Positions 34,981 through 43,072 of a stretch of 58,419 nucleotides of DNA are shown in pieces. The position numbers and the translations under genes are program-made. How positions within the stretch are numbered: the stretch's first letter is position 1; every line of letters starts with the position of its first letter. The stretch lies in the NCBI GenBank assembly GCA_028723455.1, contig JAQYEW010000074.1, positions 1 to 58,419 of the forward strand, given 5' to 3'. The DNA comes from Prevotellaceae bacterium. Its GTDB lineage: Bacteria; Bacteroidota; Bacteroidia; Bacteroidales; Bacteroidaceae. Below the pieces are notes generated by a model. It saw nothing but the letters and a program-made list of their open reading frames with translations. It was not told the origin of the DNA and did not search any database.

Positions 34981-36381
34981 TTGAGTACGGCTCCACAGCA
35001 AAGCAAACTTTGGCAACGTTGTCTTGATATATTCAAGGCCAATGCCGACGAGACCACTTACAATGGCCTCTTTGCCGGCATTGTCTTTGACACGCTGGAT
35101 GAGGCGGAGAATATTATCACATTGCGAGTTAGGAGTAACTTCATTGTGGAACAACTGGAGAGCAATCCCAAGCTAAAGACTTTGCTGTATCGCGTTGTCT
35201 GGCATGCCTTTGGCGATAGCATGAAGATACGCTACCGCGTACTGACAGACAGCACCCAGGGCATCACCACCGATGTAGAAGGCCTGGCGGGCACTATTTC
35301 GGAAGGTAAGGTGAATACCCGTACAATGAAAGTGTCCGAGACCGTTGCCAGCGACCTGGATTCACGCCTCAACGAGCAATACACTTTCGATACTTTTATT
35401 GAGGGCACAGGCAATAAGCTCTTGCGCTCCGTAGGCATGAGCATTGCTCACGACTTGCGTCAGGACACATTCAACCCACTCTTTGTCTATGGCGGATCGG
35501 GTGTGGGCAAGACCCACTTGGTAAACGCTATCGGCGTACAGGTAAAGCGCAATTTCCCCGAGAAGCGTGTGCTCTACATTACGGCCCACGACTTCAAGGT
35601 GCAATATTCCACCGCCGGTGCCCAAAACCGCATCAATGATTTCATCTATTTCTATCAGACCATCGATGTGCTCATCATTGATGACATTCAGGAAATATCC
35701 GCCAACTACAAGACACAAGGAGCTTTCTTCAACATCTTCAACCACCTGAAGATGAATGGAAAGAAAATCATCATGACCAGCGACACGGCTCCCGCCGACA
35801 TGCCGGGAATGGAGGAACGCCTCATCACGCGCTTCAAATGGGGACTTTGTACGGAATTGGAACGCCCCGACCAAGAACTTTGCCGAAGAATACTTTTAAA
35901 TAAGATTCAGCAGGACGGTCTGGTCATTAGCAATGATGTGGTTGACTATATCTCCGAAAACATCATTTACAGTATCCGCGACCTGGAGGGTGTCCTGAGT
36001 TCACTGATGGCCTATTCACTGGCCTACAACCGCGACGTTGACCTAAGCATTGCCAAAAGAGTCATTGACAACACCCAGAAAAGGCAGAAGAAGGAAATCA
36101 CCGTTGAACTGATCATGGAAAGTGTCTGCCGCTATTTCAACGTCAGTCAGGAAGATGTCATGAGCCAGACACGCAAGGGGAATATCGTGCTGGTGCGTCA
36201 ACTGGCCATGTTTCTGGCCAACCGCTTTACAAAACTCACCGTAAGCAAGATAGGACTATACATAGGAGGCCGCACACACGCTACCGTGCTTCACAGCATC
36301 AAGCACATCCAGGCACACATGAACGAGAGTGAAACCTTCCGCCAACAAGTAAACGAAATTGAGGAAGACCTGAAACACTGA
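34981..36381 (+). CDS. dnaA: Chromosomal replication initiator DnaA
   Basis: A 466-residue initiator. The start is a TTG at 34981 (reads MSTAPQQSKLW) preceded by a purine-rich aaaaaagga; no earlier start exists in the frame. Domain I is at about residues 1-85. The AAA+ domain has GGSGVGKT (residues 171-178) and a VLIIDDIQ Walker B. The DNA-binding domain IV has GGRTHATVLH (about 429-438). It lies after the MCE gene and 5 bp before the nitroreductase fusion. I do not see a cluster of DnaA boxes, so an adjacent origin is not supported. Confidence 0.95.
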   Translation: MSTAPQQSKLWQRCLDIFKANADETTYNGLFAGIVFDTLDEAENIITLRVRSNFIVEQLESNPKLKTLLYRVVWHAFGDSMKIRYRVLTDSTQGITTDVEGLAGTISEGKVNTRTMKVSETVASDLDSRLNEQYTFDTFIEGTGNKLLRSVGMSIAHDLRQDTFNPLFVYGGSGVGKTHLVNAIGVQVKRNFPEKRVLYITAHDFKVQYSTAGAQNRINDFIYFYQTIDVLIIDDIQEISANYKTQGAFFNIFNHLKMNGKKIIMTSDTAPADMPGMEERLITRFKWGLCTELERPDQELCRRILLNKIQQDGLVISNDVVDYISENIIYSIRDLEGVLSSLMAYSLAYNRDVDLSIAKRVIDNTQKRQKKEITVELIMESVCRYFNVSQEDVMSQTRKGNIVLVRQLAMFLANRFTKLTVSKIGLYIGGRTHATVLHSIKHIQAHMNESETFRQQVNEIEEDLKH

Positions 36382-36386
36382 ATAAT

Positions 36387-37622
36387 ATGAGCCATACAAC
36401 ACTGACAGAACTTCTCAAACATCGCGCCACAATACGCAAATACACCCACCAGGACATTGACCAGACTCTGTTGGACGAACTTCTTGAAATGGCCGCCCGC
36501 ACCCAAACGATGGGCAATCTGCAGCTTTACAGCGTTGTTGTTACGCGCAGCGAAGAGGGCAAGCAACGCCTTTTGCCCATTCATTTCAACCAACCCATGG
36601 TGGGTGAAGCACCCGTCGTACTGACTATTTGTGCCGACTTCCGACGCGTTACGCGTTGGTGTCAGGAGCGACAAGCCAGTCCCGGTTACGACAACATGCT
36701 CAGTTTCATGAATGCTGCTTCAGACGCTCTTCTTTACACCCAGACCCTGAGTACCCTGGCAGAAGCCAAAGGCTTGGGTGTTTGCTATCTTGGCACTACC
36801 ATCTACCAATGCAAGGCACTGATTGACCAGCTCCACCTGCCTCAACTCGTAATGCCCATAGCCACGCTGACCCTTGGATGGCCTGCTGAAAAACCTTCTT
36901 TGAGCGACCGACTTCCTCTGGAAGGGTTTGTGCACAATGAGGTCTACCAAGACTATACGGCAGAAATCATCGACCGAATCTATACGCCTAAAGAACAGCT
37001 GCCCGAGAACCAGCATTTCGTGGCAATCAACGAGAAGCAAACGCTGGCCCAAGTGTTTACCGATTTGCGCTATCGCAAGAGCGACAACGAGGTCTTGAGT
37101 GACGCCCTACTGACCGCCCTCACCCGCCAAGGTTTCCTAAAAGAGGAAGTAGAGGTGCGCCCCACAGAATTAGATTGCGACGTTGTACGCTTCCAAAACA
37201 AGAAAGAGAAATGGGTGGCTTTCGTGGGTCTGAAAGACGGACGTCCCTACGAAATCTTTACAGGTCTGATGGACGACGAAGAGGGTATCGTATTGCCCAA
37301 GAGCGTAACGAACGGGAAGATTATCAAATCCAAGAACCCCGACGGAACCACACGCTACGACTTCCAGTTCAAAAACCGGCGGGGATACAAGACAACAGTT
37401 GAAGGACTCAGCGGTAAGTTCAACAAAGAATATTGGAACTACGCAAAGCTTATCAGCGGTATCCTGCGTTACCACATGCCCTTGAAGAACGTATTACATC
37501 TGGTCGGTTCGCTTTCGCTGGATGACGAAAACATCAACACATGGAAAGTGGGCGTTGAACGTGCCCTGAAGAAGTACCTGCCTGACTACAACGAATCCAC
37601 AGAAAATGAAGATAATAATTGA
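36387..37622 (+). CDS. Nitroreductase fused to the C-terminal domain of a class II (B12) ribonucleotide reductase
   Basis: A 411-residue protein. Residues 1 to about 250 form a complete nitroreductase-type FMN protein (LKHRATIRKY, MGNLQLYSVV, GLGVCYLGTT and the C-terminal QTLAQVFTDLRY...RQGF). From about residue 256, the sequence matches, in my recollection, the C-terminal part of Bacteroidetes adenosylcobalamin-dependent ribonucleotide reductases. The matching segments are FQNKKEKWVAFVGL, GRPYEIFTGL, RYDFQFKNRRGYKTTVEGL and YWNYAKLISGILRY. The NrdJ catalytic barrel and the terminal Cys-rich zinc ribbon are absent. It overlaps folB by 17 bp. The nitroreductase part is probably active; the role of the tail is unknown. 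Confidence 0.85.
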   Translation: MSHTTLTELLKHRATIRKYTHQDIDQTLLDELLEMAARTQTMGNLQLYSVVVTRSEEGKQRLLPIHFNQPMVGEAPVVLTICADFRRVTRWCQERQASPGYDNMLSFMNAASDALLYTQTLSTLAEAKGLGVCYLGTTIYQCKALIDQLHLPQLVMPIATLTLGWPAEKPSLSDRLPLEGFVHNEVYQDYTAEIIDRIYTPKEQLPENQHFVAINEKQTLAQVFTDLRYRKSDNEVLSDALLTALTRQGFLKEEVEVRPTELDCDVVRFQNKKEKWVAFVGLKDGRPYEIFTGLMDDEEGIVLPKSVTNGKIIKSKNPDGTTRYDFQFKNRRGYKTTVEGLSGKFNKEYWNYAKLISGILRYHMPLKNVLHLVGSLSLDDENINTWKVGVERALKKYLPDYNESTENEDNN

Positions 37623-37962
37623 CCGCCAGCGAATATTCGCCCGTCATGGCGTGCTGCCTCAGGAAAGAGAAGTGGGCGCTTATTTCGAGGTATCGGCCGA
37701 AATTGACACTCCACACAATCCCAACCTTGTAACCGACGAACTGAAGGACACCATCAGTTATGCCGATGTCGCCCATATTATCAAGGAAGAGATGAACCAA
37801 CCCAGCCAGTTGCTTGAACATGTGGCATGGCGCATGGCACGCAGGATCCTGAAGGACTTCTCCGCCGCGCAACGCGTAAGAGTTCGTGTAATGAAAGAAA
37901 ATCCGCCCATGGGCATTGAATGTAAAGGGGCAGGAGTAGAAATAACACAAGAGAGAGACTAA
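37606..37962 (+). CDS. folB: Dihydroneopterin aldolase
   Basis: A 118-residue folate-biosynthesis enzyme that converts dihydroneopterin to hydroxymethyl-dihydropterin. It shows the short FolB pattern: FARHGVLPQEREVGAYFEV (active-site Glu), SYADVAHIIKEEM, LLEHVAWRMA and ENPPMG near the end. Its ATG lies 17 bp inside the preceding gene, so the two are translationally coupled. Its stop codon is within the terminator hairpin. Confidence 0.93.
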   Translation: MKIIIDRQRIFARHGVLPQEREVGAYFEVSAEIDTPHNPNLVTDELKDTISYADVAHIIKEEMNQPSQLLEHVAWRMARRILKDFSAAQRVRVRVMKENPPMGIECKGAGVEITQERD

Positions 37963-37982
37963 ATTAGTCTCTCTCTTGTGTT
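37944..37982 (+). terminator. Terminator hairpin overlapping the folB stop
   Basis: An 18-bp perfect stem (37944-37961 and 37965-37982) with a 3-nt loop. It includes the last codons and the TAA of folB. It closes the unit that begins at the amidase gene. Confidence 0.8.
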
Positions 37983-38034
37983 TAGAAGAGTGTATTTTAA
38001 ACGGATAACACTTTTAAAACTCACTTTTTTTTAT

Positions 38035-38042
38035 TATCTTCG
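38035..38042 (+). promoter_or_regulatory. Probable -7 box for oadG-oadA-oadB
   Basis: TATCTTCG differs from TAnnTTTG at one position. It lies 43 bp before the oadG ATG, directly after an eight-T run that ends at 38032. Confidence 0.4.
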
Positions 38043-38085
38043 CAGCTGGAAAGTTCACCCAAAAAACAAATTTACTATTTCAAAG

Positions 38086-38349
38086 ATGGAGCATTTAGGT
38101 CTTGGTTTGCAGCTAATGATTGTTGGCATGCTTACAGTTTTCACAATCTTGCTTATTGTTATATGGGGAGGCAAGCTCCTTATCACAGCAGTCAACAAGC
38201 TCGCCCCTGAGGAAGAGCTAAAGCCAGTCAAGAAACAGTCCCCGACTCCCATTCAGGACATAGACGCCACAACGATGGCCGTACTGGAACAGGTGGTAAG
38301 TAAAATCACTGGCGGCAAAGGCAGCGTGAAGAGTGTGAAGAAAGTTTAA
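38086..38349 (+). CDS. oadG: Oxaloacetate decarboxylase gamma chain
   Basis: An 87-residue protein with one N-terminal membrane helix (residues 5-33) and a short charged tail with Pro and Lys, the usual form of OadG. It anchors the carboxyltransferase subunit to the membrane beta subunit and binds zinc in known systems. It precedes oadA by 31 bp. The start at 38086 is the first ATG that gives the typical MEHLGLGLQLM leader. Confidence 0.85.
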   Translation: MEHLGLGLQLMIVGMLTVFTILLIVIWGGKLLITAVNKLAPEEELKPVKKQSPTPIQDIDATTMAVLEQVVSKITGGKGSVKSVKKV

Positions 38350-38380
38350 TTGGAATTTTAAGGAAAAAGATAAAGACACT

Positions 38381-40222
38381 ATGAGAGAAGTAAAATTCAG
38401 TCTGCTGTTCCGCGACATGTGGCAGAGCGCGGGCAAATACCAACCCCGTGTTGATCAGTTGTTGAAAGTGGCTCCCGCCATCATCCGCATGGGATGCTTC
38501 GACCGCATAGAAACAAACGGCGGAGGCTTTGAACAAGTAAACCTGTTGTTCGGCGAGAATCCTAACACGAGCGTACGCCAGTGGACAAAGCCTTTTCATG
38601 AGGCCGGTATTCAAACACACATGCTCGACCGTGCTCTCAACGCCCTGCGCATGAGCCCATGCCCACAGGACCTTCGGAAACTTTTTTATAAGGTAAAGAA
38701 AGCACAGGGAACAGACATTACGCGAATTTTCTGCGGACTGAACGACCCTCGCAATGTAATCCCCTCGATTCAATACGCCAAGGCGGCCGGCATGATTGCC
38801 CAAGCCAGCCTGTGCATTACCCACAGTCCTATCCACACTGTGGAATACTACGTCAACCTGGCTAAGACCTTTATCGACGCCGGTGCTGACGAGATTTGTC
38901 TCAAGGACATGGCCGGCATCGGCCGTCCCGTAAGTTTGGGCAAGATCACCGAAGGCATCAAAGCCTATAACAAGGACATCATCATCCAATATCACAGCCA
39001 TGCAGGCCCCGGTTTCAATGTGGCTTCTATCCTGGAGGTAGCCAAGGCGGGCTGTGATTACATTGACACAGGCATGTCTCCCCTTTCATGGGGTACAGGC
39101 CATGCTGATATCATCACCGTACAGGAGATGCTGAAGGATGCCGGTTTCAAGGTGAAGGAGATTAACATGGAGGCATACATGGAGGCACGCACCCTCATCC
39201 AGGAGATGTGCGATGATTTCCTTGGCTACTATATTCCAGAACAGAATCACCTTAACAACTCGCTCCTGGTGAAACCCGGTCTGCCGGGTGGCATGATGGG
39301 TTCGCTCATGACCGACTTGGCTGACAACCTCAAAAGCCTGAATAAATGGAAGGTGAAGAACAACCAGCCTGAACTGACTACAGACCAAATTCTGGTAAAA
39401 CTCTTCGACGAGGTGGCATACGTATGGCCCAAGGTAGGCTATCCCTGCCTGGTAACCCCATTCAGCCAATATGTAAAGAATCTGGCCTTGATGAATGTCA
39501 TCCAGATGGAGAAAGGCAAAGAGCGTTGGAGCATGATTGCAGATAATATTTGGGATATGATTTTGGGCAAGAGCGGTCAGCTTCCCGGCCCCGTAGCACC
39601 CGAGCTTATCGAAATGGCCAAAGCAGAGGGACGCGAGTTTGAAACGAGCGATCCCCAAAGCCATTACCCCGACAATCTGGAGGATTACAAAGCCAAGATG
39701 CTTGCCAATGGTTGGGAACTGGGCGAAGACAACGAGGAACTCTTTGAATATGCCATGCACCCCTCTCAATACGAAGCCTACAAGAGCGGCAAAGCCAAGG
39801 CGGATTTTGAGCAGGACCTGGCGGAACGCAAAGCGAAGAAAAATACTCCCGCCGCAGGAGCAGAACTGCCCAAGACCATTACCGTAAGCCTAAACGGCCA
39901 GAACTATCAAGTAAACATCGCCTACGGCAACGAAGTTCCCGAGACAACGTCTGCCAACAATATTAGCAACGCTCCCAAAGGAGAAGGTGAAGAAATTCAG
40001 GCTCCTCTGGAAGGTAAGTTCTACCGCGTAAAAGACAGTCAGGAACAGCCCAAAAACGTGGGTGATGCTGTAAAAACGGGCGACGTGCTTGGCTACATTG
40101 AAGCAATGAAGACCTACAACGCCATCCGCGCAGACTTCGACGGTGTTCTCACGGAAATCTCGGTTAACAGCGGAGATGCCGTAGAGGAGGATGATGTCAT
40201 CATGAAGATAGCAAGAGCATAG
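38381..40222 (+). CDS. oadA: Oxaloacetate decarboxylase alpha chain (biotin carboxyltransferase)
   Basis: A 613-residue protein. The N-terminal pyruvate carboxylase-type carboxyltransferase barrel has SLLFRDMWQSAG, a metal-binding YHSHAGPG and KDMAGIGRP. The C-terminal biotinyl domain has EAMKT, with the Lys biotinylated. The linker is short and not especially Pro/Ala rich. It transfers CO2 from oxaloacetate to biotin. The decarboxylation step is carried out by OadB with export of Na+. Methylmalonyl-CoA decarboxylases use a separate biotin protein and a different transferase fold, so the oxaloacetate assignment is preferred. Confidence 0.93.
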   Translation: MREVKFSLLFRDMWQSAGKYQPRVDQLLKVAPAIIRMGCFDRIETNGGGFEQVNLLFGENPNTSVRQWTKPFHEAGIQTHMLDRALNALRMSPCPQDLRKLFYKVKKAQGTDITRIFCGLNDPRNVIPSIQYAKAAGMIAQASLCITHSPIHTVEYYVNLAKTFIDAGADEICLKDMAGIGRPVSLGKITEGIKAYNKDIIIQYHSHAGPGFNVASILEVAKAGCDYIDTGMSPLSWGTGHADIITVQEMLKDAGFKVKEINMEAYMEARTLIQEMCDDFLGYYIPEQNHLNNSLLVKPGLPGGMMGSLMTDLADNLKSLNKWKVKNNQPELTTDQILVKLFDEVAYVWPKVGYPCLVTPFSQYVKNLALMNVIQMEKGKERWSMIADNIWDMILGKSGQLPGPVAPELIEMAKAEGREFETSDPQSHYPDNLEDYKAKMLANGWELGEDNEELFEYAMHPSQYEAYKSGKAKADFEQDLAERKAKKNTPAAGAELPKTITVSLNGQNYQVNIAYGNEVPETTSANNISNAPKGEGEEIQAPLEGKFYRVKDSQEQPKNVGDAVKTGDVLGYIEAMKTYNAIRADFDGVLTEISVNSGDAVEEDDVIMKIARA

Positions 40223-40272
40223 TTGCGTAGCCGAACAAGACAGAACAAAAACAAACATGAAATAAAACAACT

Positions 40273-41523
40273 ATGATATTTGAGATTCTTGACAAGCTAT
40301 ATGCGATGACGGCGTTCCAGGCCATAGCCGAGAACCCCTTGTTCATTGTCATGTACCTGCTTGCCTTTACCCTGCTTTATTTGGGCATCGTGAAGAAATA
40401 TGAGCCGCTATTGCTCGTCCCTATTGCTTTTGGTGTACTCATTGCGAACTTCCCCGGTGGTGGTATGGGCGTAACCCAAGCCGACAGTGCAGGAATGGTT
40501 GAGTTCATAAAAAACGGCACACTGGTAAAGAAAGACATCTACGAGATGCCACTCCACGAAATCGCCCACGATCTGGGTCTGATGAATTACCTTTATTACG
40601 CATTGATAAAAAGCGGACTGCTCCCTCCCATTATCTTTATGGGTGTTGGCGCGCTTACAGACTTTGGCCCCATGCTCCGAAACCTCAAACTGGCTATCTT
40701 TGGTGCTGCCGCCCAGATGGGCATCTTCGCAGTTCTCCTTGTAGCGCTTCTGTTTGGGTTCACACCCCAGGAGGCCAGTTCGCTGGGAATCATCGGCGGT
40801 GCGGACGGCCCCACAGCCATCTTCACGACCATCAAATTAGCCCCTCACCTGCTTGGCCCCATTGCTATTGCGGCTTACAGTTACATGGCGCTCGTACCCG
40901 TCATCATTCCCCTCGTGGTAAAACTGACTTGTAGCGAAAAAGAGCTGCGCATCAACATGAAGGAACAGGACAAGCTCTATCCCGATGCCCTGCAAATAAA
41001 AAACATGCGTGTTTTGAAGATTGTGTTCCCCATTGCCGTTACCACGATTGTGGCTATCTTCGTACCAACGGCGGTAAGCCTGGTGGGCATGCTGATGTTC
41101 GGTAATCTTGTAAAGGAAATTGGCAATGACACCGGTCGTCTGTTCGACGCAGCCAGCAACGGCATCATGAACGCAGCCACCATCTTCCTGGGTCTCTGTG
41201 TGGGAGCCACAATGACGGTGGATGCTTTTATCAACGTTCAGACATTGGGCATTGTTGCCGGTGGCTTCTGTGCCTTTGCCCTCAGCATTGCTTCCGGTAT
41301 TTTCATGGTCAAGGTTTGGAATGTCTTTGCCAAGAAGAAGATCAACCCGCTCATTGGAGCCACAGGACTCAGTGCCGTACCTATGGCAAGCCGTGTGTGC
41401 AACAATATTAGCACGCAATACGACCCAAAGAACCATGTCCTGAACTACTGTATGTCCAGCAATATCTCAGGCGTTATCGGAAGCGCAGTGGCAGCAGGTG
41501 TGCTCATCAGTTTCCTGGGATAA
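40273..41523 (+). CDS. oadB: Sodium-pumping decarboxylase beta subunit
   Basis: A 416-residue integral membrane protein with about nine to eleven helices. It contains the conserved GVGALTDFGPML and GIIGGADGPTAIFTT segments, including the membrane Asp needed for Na+ coupling, and NYCMSSNISGVIGSAVAAG near the C-terminus. It decarboxylates carboxybiotin and pumps Na+ outward. It is the last gene of oadG-oadA-oadB and is followed by a terminator at 41546-41579. Confidence 0.95.
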   Translation: MIFEILDKLYAMTAFQAIAENPLFIVMYLLAFTLLYLGIVKKYEPLLLVPIAFGVLIANFPGGGMGVTQADSAGMVEFIKNGTLVKKDIYEMPLHEIAHDLGLMNYLYYALIKSGLLPPIIFMGVGALTDFGPMLRNLKLAIFGAAAQMGIFAVLLVALLFGFTPQEASSLGIIGGADGPTAIFTTIKLAPHLLGPIAIAAYSYMALVPVIIPLVVKLTCSEKELRINMKEQDKLYPDALQIKNMRVLKIVFPIAVTTIVAIFVPTAVSLVGMLMFGNLVKEIGNDTGRLFDAASNGIMNAATIFLGLCVGATMTVDAFINVQTLGIVAGGFCAFALSIASGIFMVKVWNVFAKKKINPLIGATGLSAVPMASRVCNNISTQYDPKNHVLNYCMSSNISGVIGSAVAAGVLISFLG

Positions 41524-41545
41524 CTTCCACCATAACAAGCATAGA

Positions 41546-41579
41546 GGGCAGTCCCGAACCAGGGGCTGCCTTTTATTTT
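41546..41579 (+). terminator. Rho-independent terminator after oadB
   Basis: A stem of nine pairs with one G-U (41547-41555 with 41562-41570), a 6-nt loop and a ttttatttt tail, 24 bp past the oadB stop. Confidence 0.85.
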
Positions 41580-41588
41580 GCCAACAAT

Positions 41589-41619
41589 TTTGCCATATCT
41601 AAAAAACTAACTATCTTTG
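41589..41619 (+). promoter_or_regulatory. Full Bacteroidetes promoter for purM
   Basis: TTTG at 41589-41592 and TATCTTTG at 41612-41619 are separated by 19 bp. The promoter starts about 10 bp after the oadB terminator and ends 34 bp before the purM ATG. Confidence 0.8.
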
Positions 41620-41653
41620 TATATATTAGAAGCAAACTATACGGAATACAACG

Positions 41654-42820
41654 ATGAGCAACCAAAGGTATATCATGCGTGGTGTGAGCGCCGCCAAAGA
41701 AGACGTGCACAATGCCATTAAAAACATTGACAAAGGCCTCTTCCCCCAGGCTTTCTGCAAAATCATTCCTGACATTCTGGGCGGCGACCCCGACTACTGC
41801 AACATCATGCACGCAGACGGAGCCGGCACAAAGAGTTCGCTTGCTTACATGTATTGGAAAGAAACGGGTGATTTGGACGTGTGGAAAGGCATTGCACAGG
41901 ATGCTTTGGTGATGAATACCGACGATCTGCTGTGCGTTGGTGCTGTGGACAACATCCTTGTATCAAGCACCATTGGCCGTAACAAAATGCTCATCCCGGG
42001 CGAGGTCATCTCGGCCATTATCAACGGTACAGACACCCTGATGCAAGAACTTCGCGAAATGGGTATCGGCATCTACGGAACCGGTGGCGAAACGGCTGAT
42101 GTCGGCGACCTCGTGCGTACCATCATCGTAGACAGCACGGTAACATGCCGTATGCGCCGTAGCGATGTCATCGACAATGCGAACATTCGTCCTGGCGATG
42201 TAATCGTAGGCTTATCAAGCACCGGACAAGCCACCTACGAAACGCGATACAACGGCGGCATGGGCAGCAATGGCCTCACCAGTGCCAGACATGACGTATT
42301 CTGCAAATATCTTGCAGAGAAATACCCCGAGAGTTACGACCACATGGTCCCCCAAGAGCTGGTTTACAGCGGCAAGTACATGCTTTCGGATGAAGTGGAA
42401 GGCAGTCCCGTTAATGCCGGCCAACTTGTCCTTTCTCCCACTCGCACCTATGCGCCTGTCATCAAGCGCCTGTTAGACGACCTACGCCCCCGCATCCATG
42501 GTATGGTACATTGCACAGGGGGTGCCCAGACCAAGGTGCTGCACTTCGTGAACGATAACTGCCACGTCATCAAGGACAACCTTTTCCCTATCCCTCCCCT
42601 CTTCCGTGCCATTCAGGAGCAGAGTCAAACGGACTGGAGCGAAATGTACAAGGTGTTCAATATGGGACATCGCATGGAAATTTACGTCAGCCCCGAGGAC
42701 GCCCAAAAGGTAATAGACATTTCCAAGAGCTTCAATATCGATGCCCAAATCATCGGCAGGATTGAAGAAGGCAAAAAAAGCCTGACCATCAAGAGTGAAT
42801 TTGGAGAGTTCAACTACTAA
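41654..42820 (+). CDS. purM: Phosphoribosylformylglycinamidine cyclo-ligase (AIR synthetase)
   Basis: A 388-residue enzyme of purine biosynthesis that closes the imidazole ring in an ATP-dependent step. Recognisable blocks are HADGAGTKSSLAY, MNTDDLLCVGA, GGETADVGDLV and VHCTGGAQTK. It is about 40 residues longer than the E. coli form, which fits the Bacteroidetes type. Next in line are a small membrane protein (11 bp) and prfA. Confidence 0.92.
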   Translation: MSNQRYIMRGVSAAKEDVHNAIKNIDKGLFPQAFCKIIPDILGGDPDYCNIMHADGAGTKSSLAYMYWKETGDLDVWKGIAQDALVMNTDDLLCVGAVDNILVSSTIGRNKMLIPGEVISAIINGTDTLMQELREMGIGIYGTGGETADVGDLVRTIIVDSTVTCRMRRSDVIDNANIRPGDVIVGLSSTGQATYETRYNGGMGSNGLTSARHDVFCKYLAEKYPESYDHMVPQELVYSGKYMLSDEVEGSPVNAGQLVLSPTRTYAPVIKRLLDDLRPRIHGMVHCTGGAQTKVLHFVNDNCHVIKDNLFPIPPLFRAIQEQSQTDWSEMYKVFNMGHRMEIYVSPEDAQKVIDISKSFNIDAQIIGRIEEGKKSLTIKSEFGEFNY

Positions 42821-42831
42821 TAAGACAGAAG

Positions 42832-43041
42832 ATGAAACACACTCCCATAAAGAATATCACAACAAAAGACTGGTGCTTCTCATTCTCCTACCTCTTTTGT
42901 GCCATCCTGCTAGGGAATTTTGCCTTCAGGGCTATTCTTGACCAAAGTTATCTCCAAGGGTTTCTTTTGCTTTTGGGCTTTCTGGGATGGGGATTACATT
43001 ACCTTCGTCACGCAAAATATCTAAAAAACAAGAACGCATGA
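42832..43041 (+). CDS. Small two-helix membrane protein
   Basis: A 69-residue protein with two hydrophobic segments (about residues 15-35 and 42-60) and a basic C-terminus. It sits 11 bp after purM and 31 bp before prfA, so it is transcribed with them. No known family is recognised and no catalytic residue pattern is visible. The coding call rests on spacing, membrane-protein composition and a sensible start. Confidence 0.55.
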   Translation: MKHTPIKNITTKDWCFSFSYLFCAILLGNFAFRAILDQSYLQGFLLLLGFLGWGLHYLRHAKYLKNKNA

Positions 43042-43072
43042 TGTTTCGCTATGCGAAATTCATCTCATTTCT

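Noticed and set aside
34900..35000. Replication origin next to dnaA
   Set aside because: Only one weak resemblance to a DnaA box (atccacaag) is seen; no cluster and no A/T-rich unwinding element.
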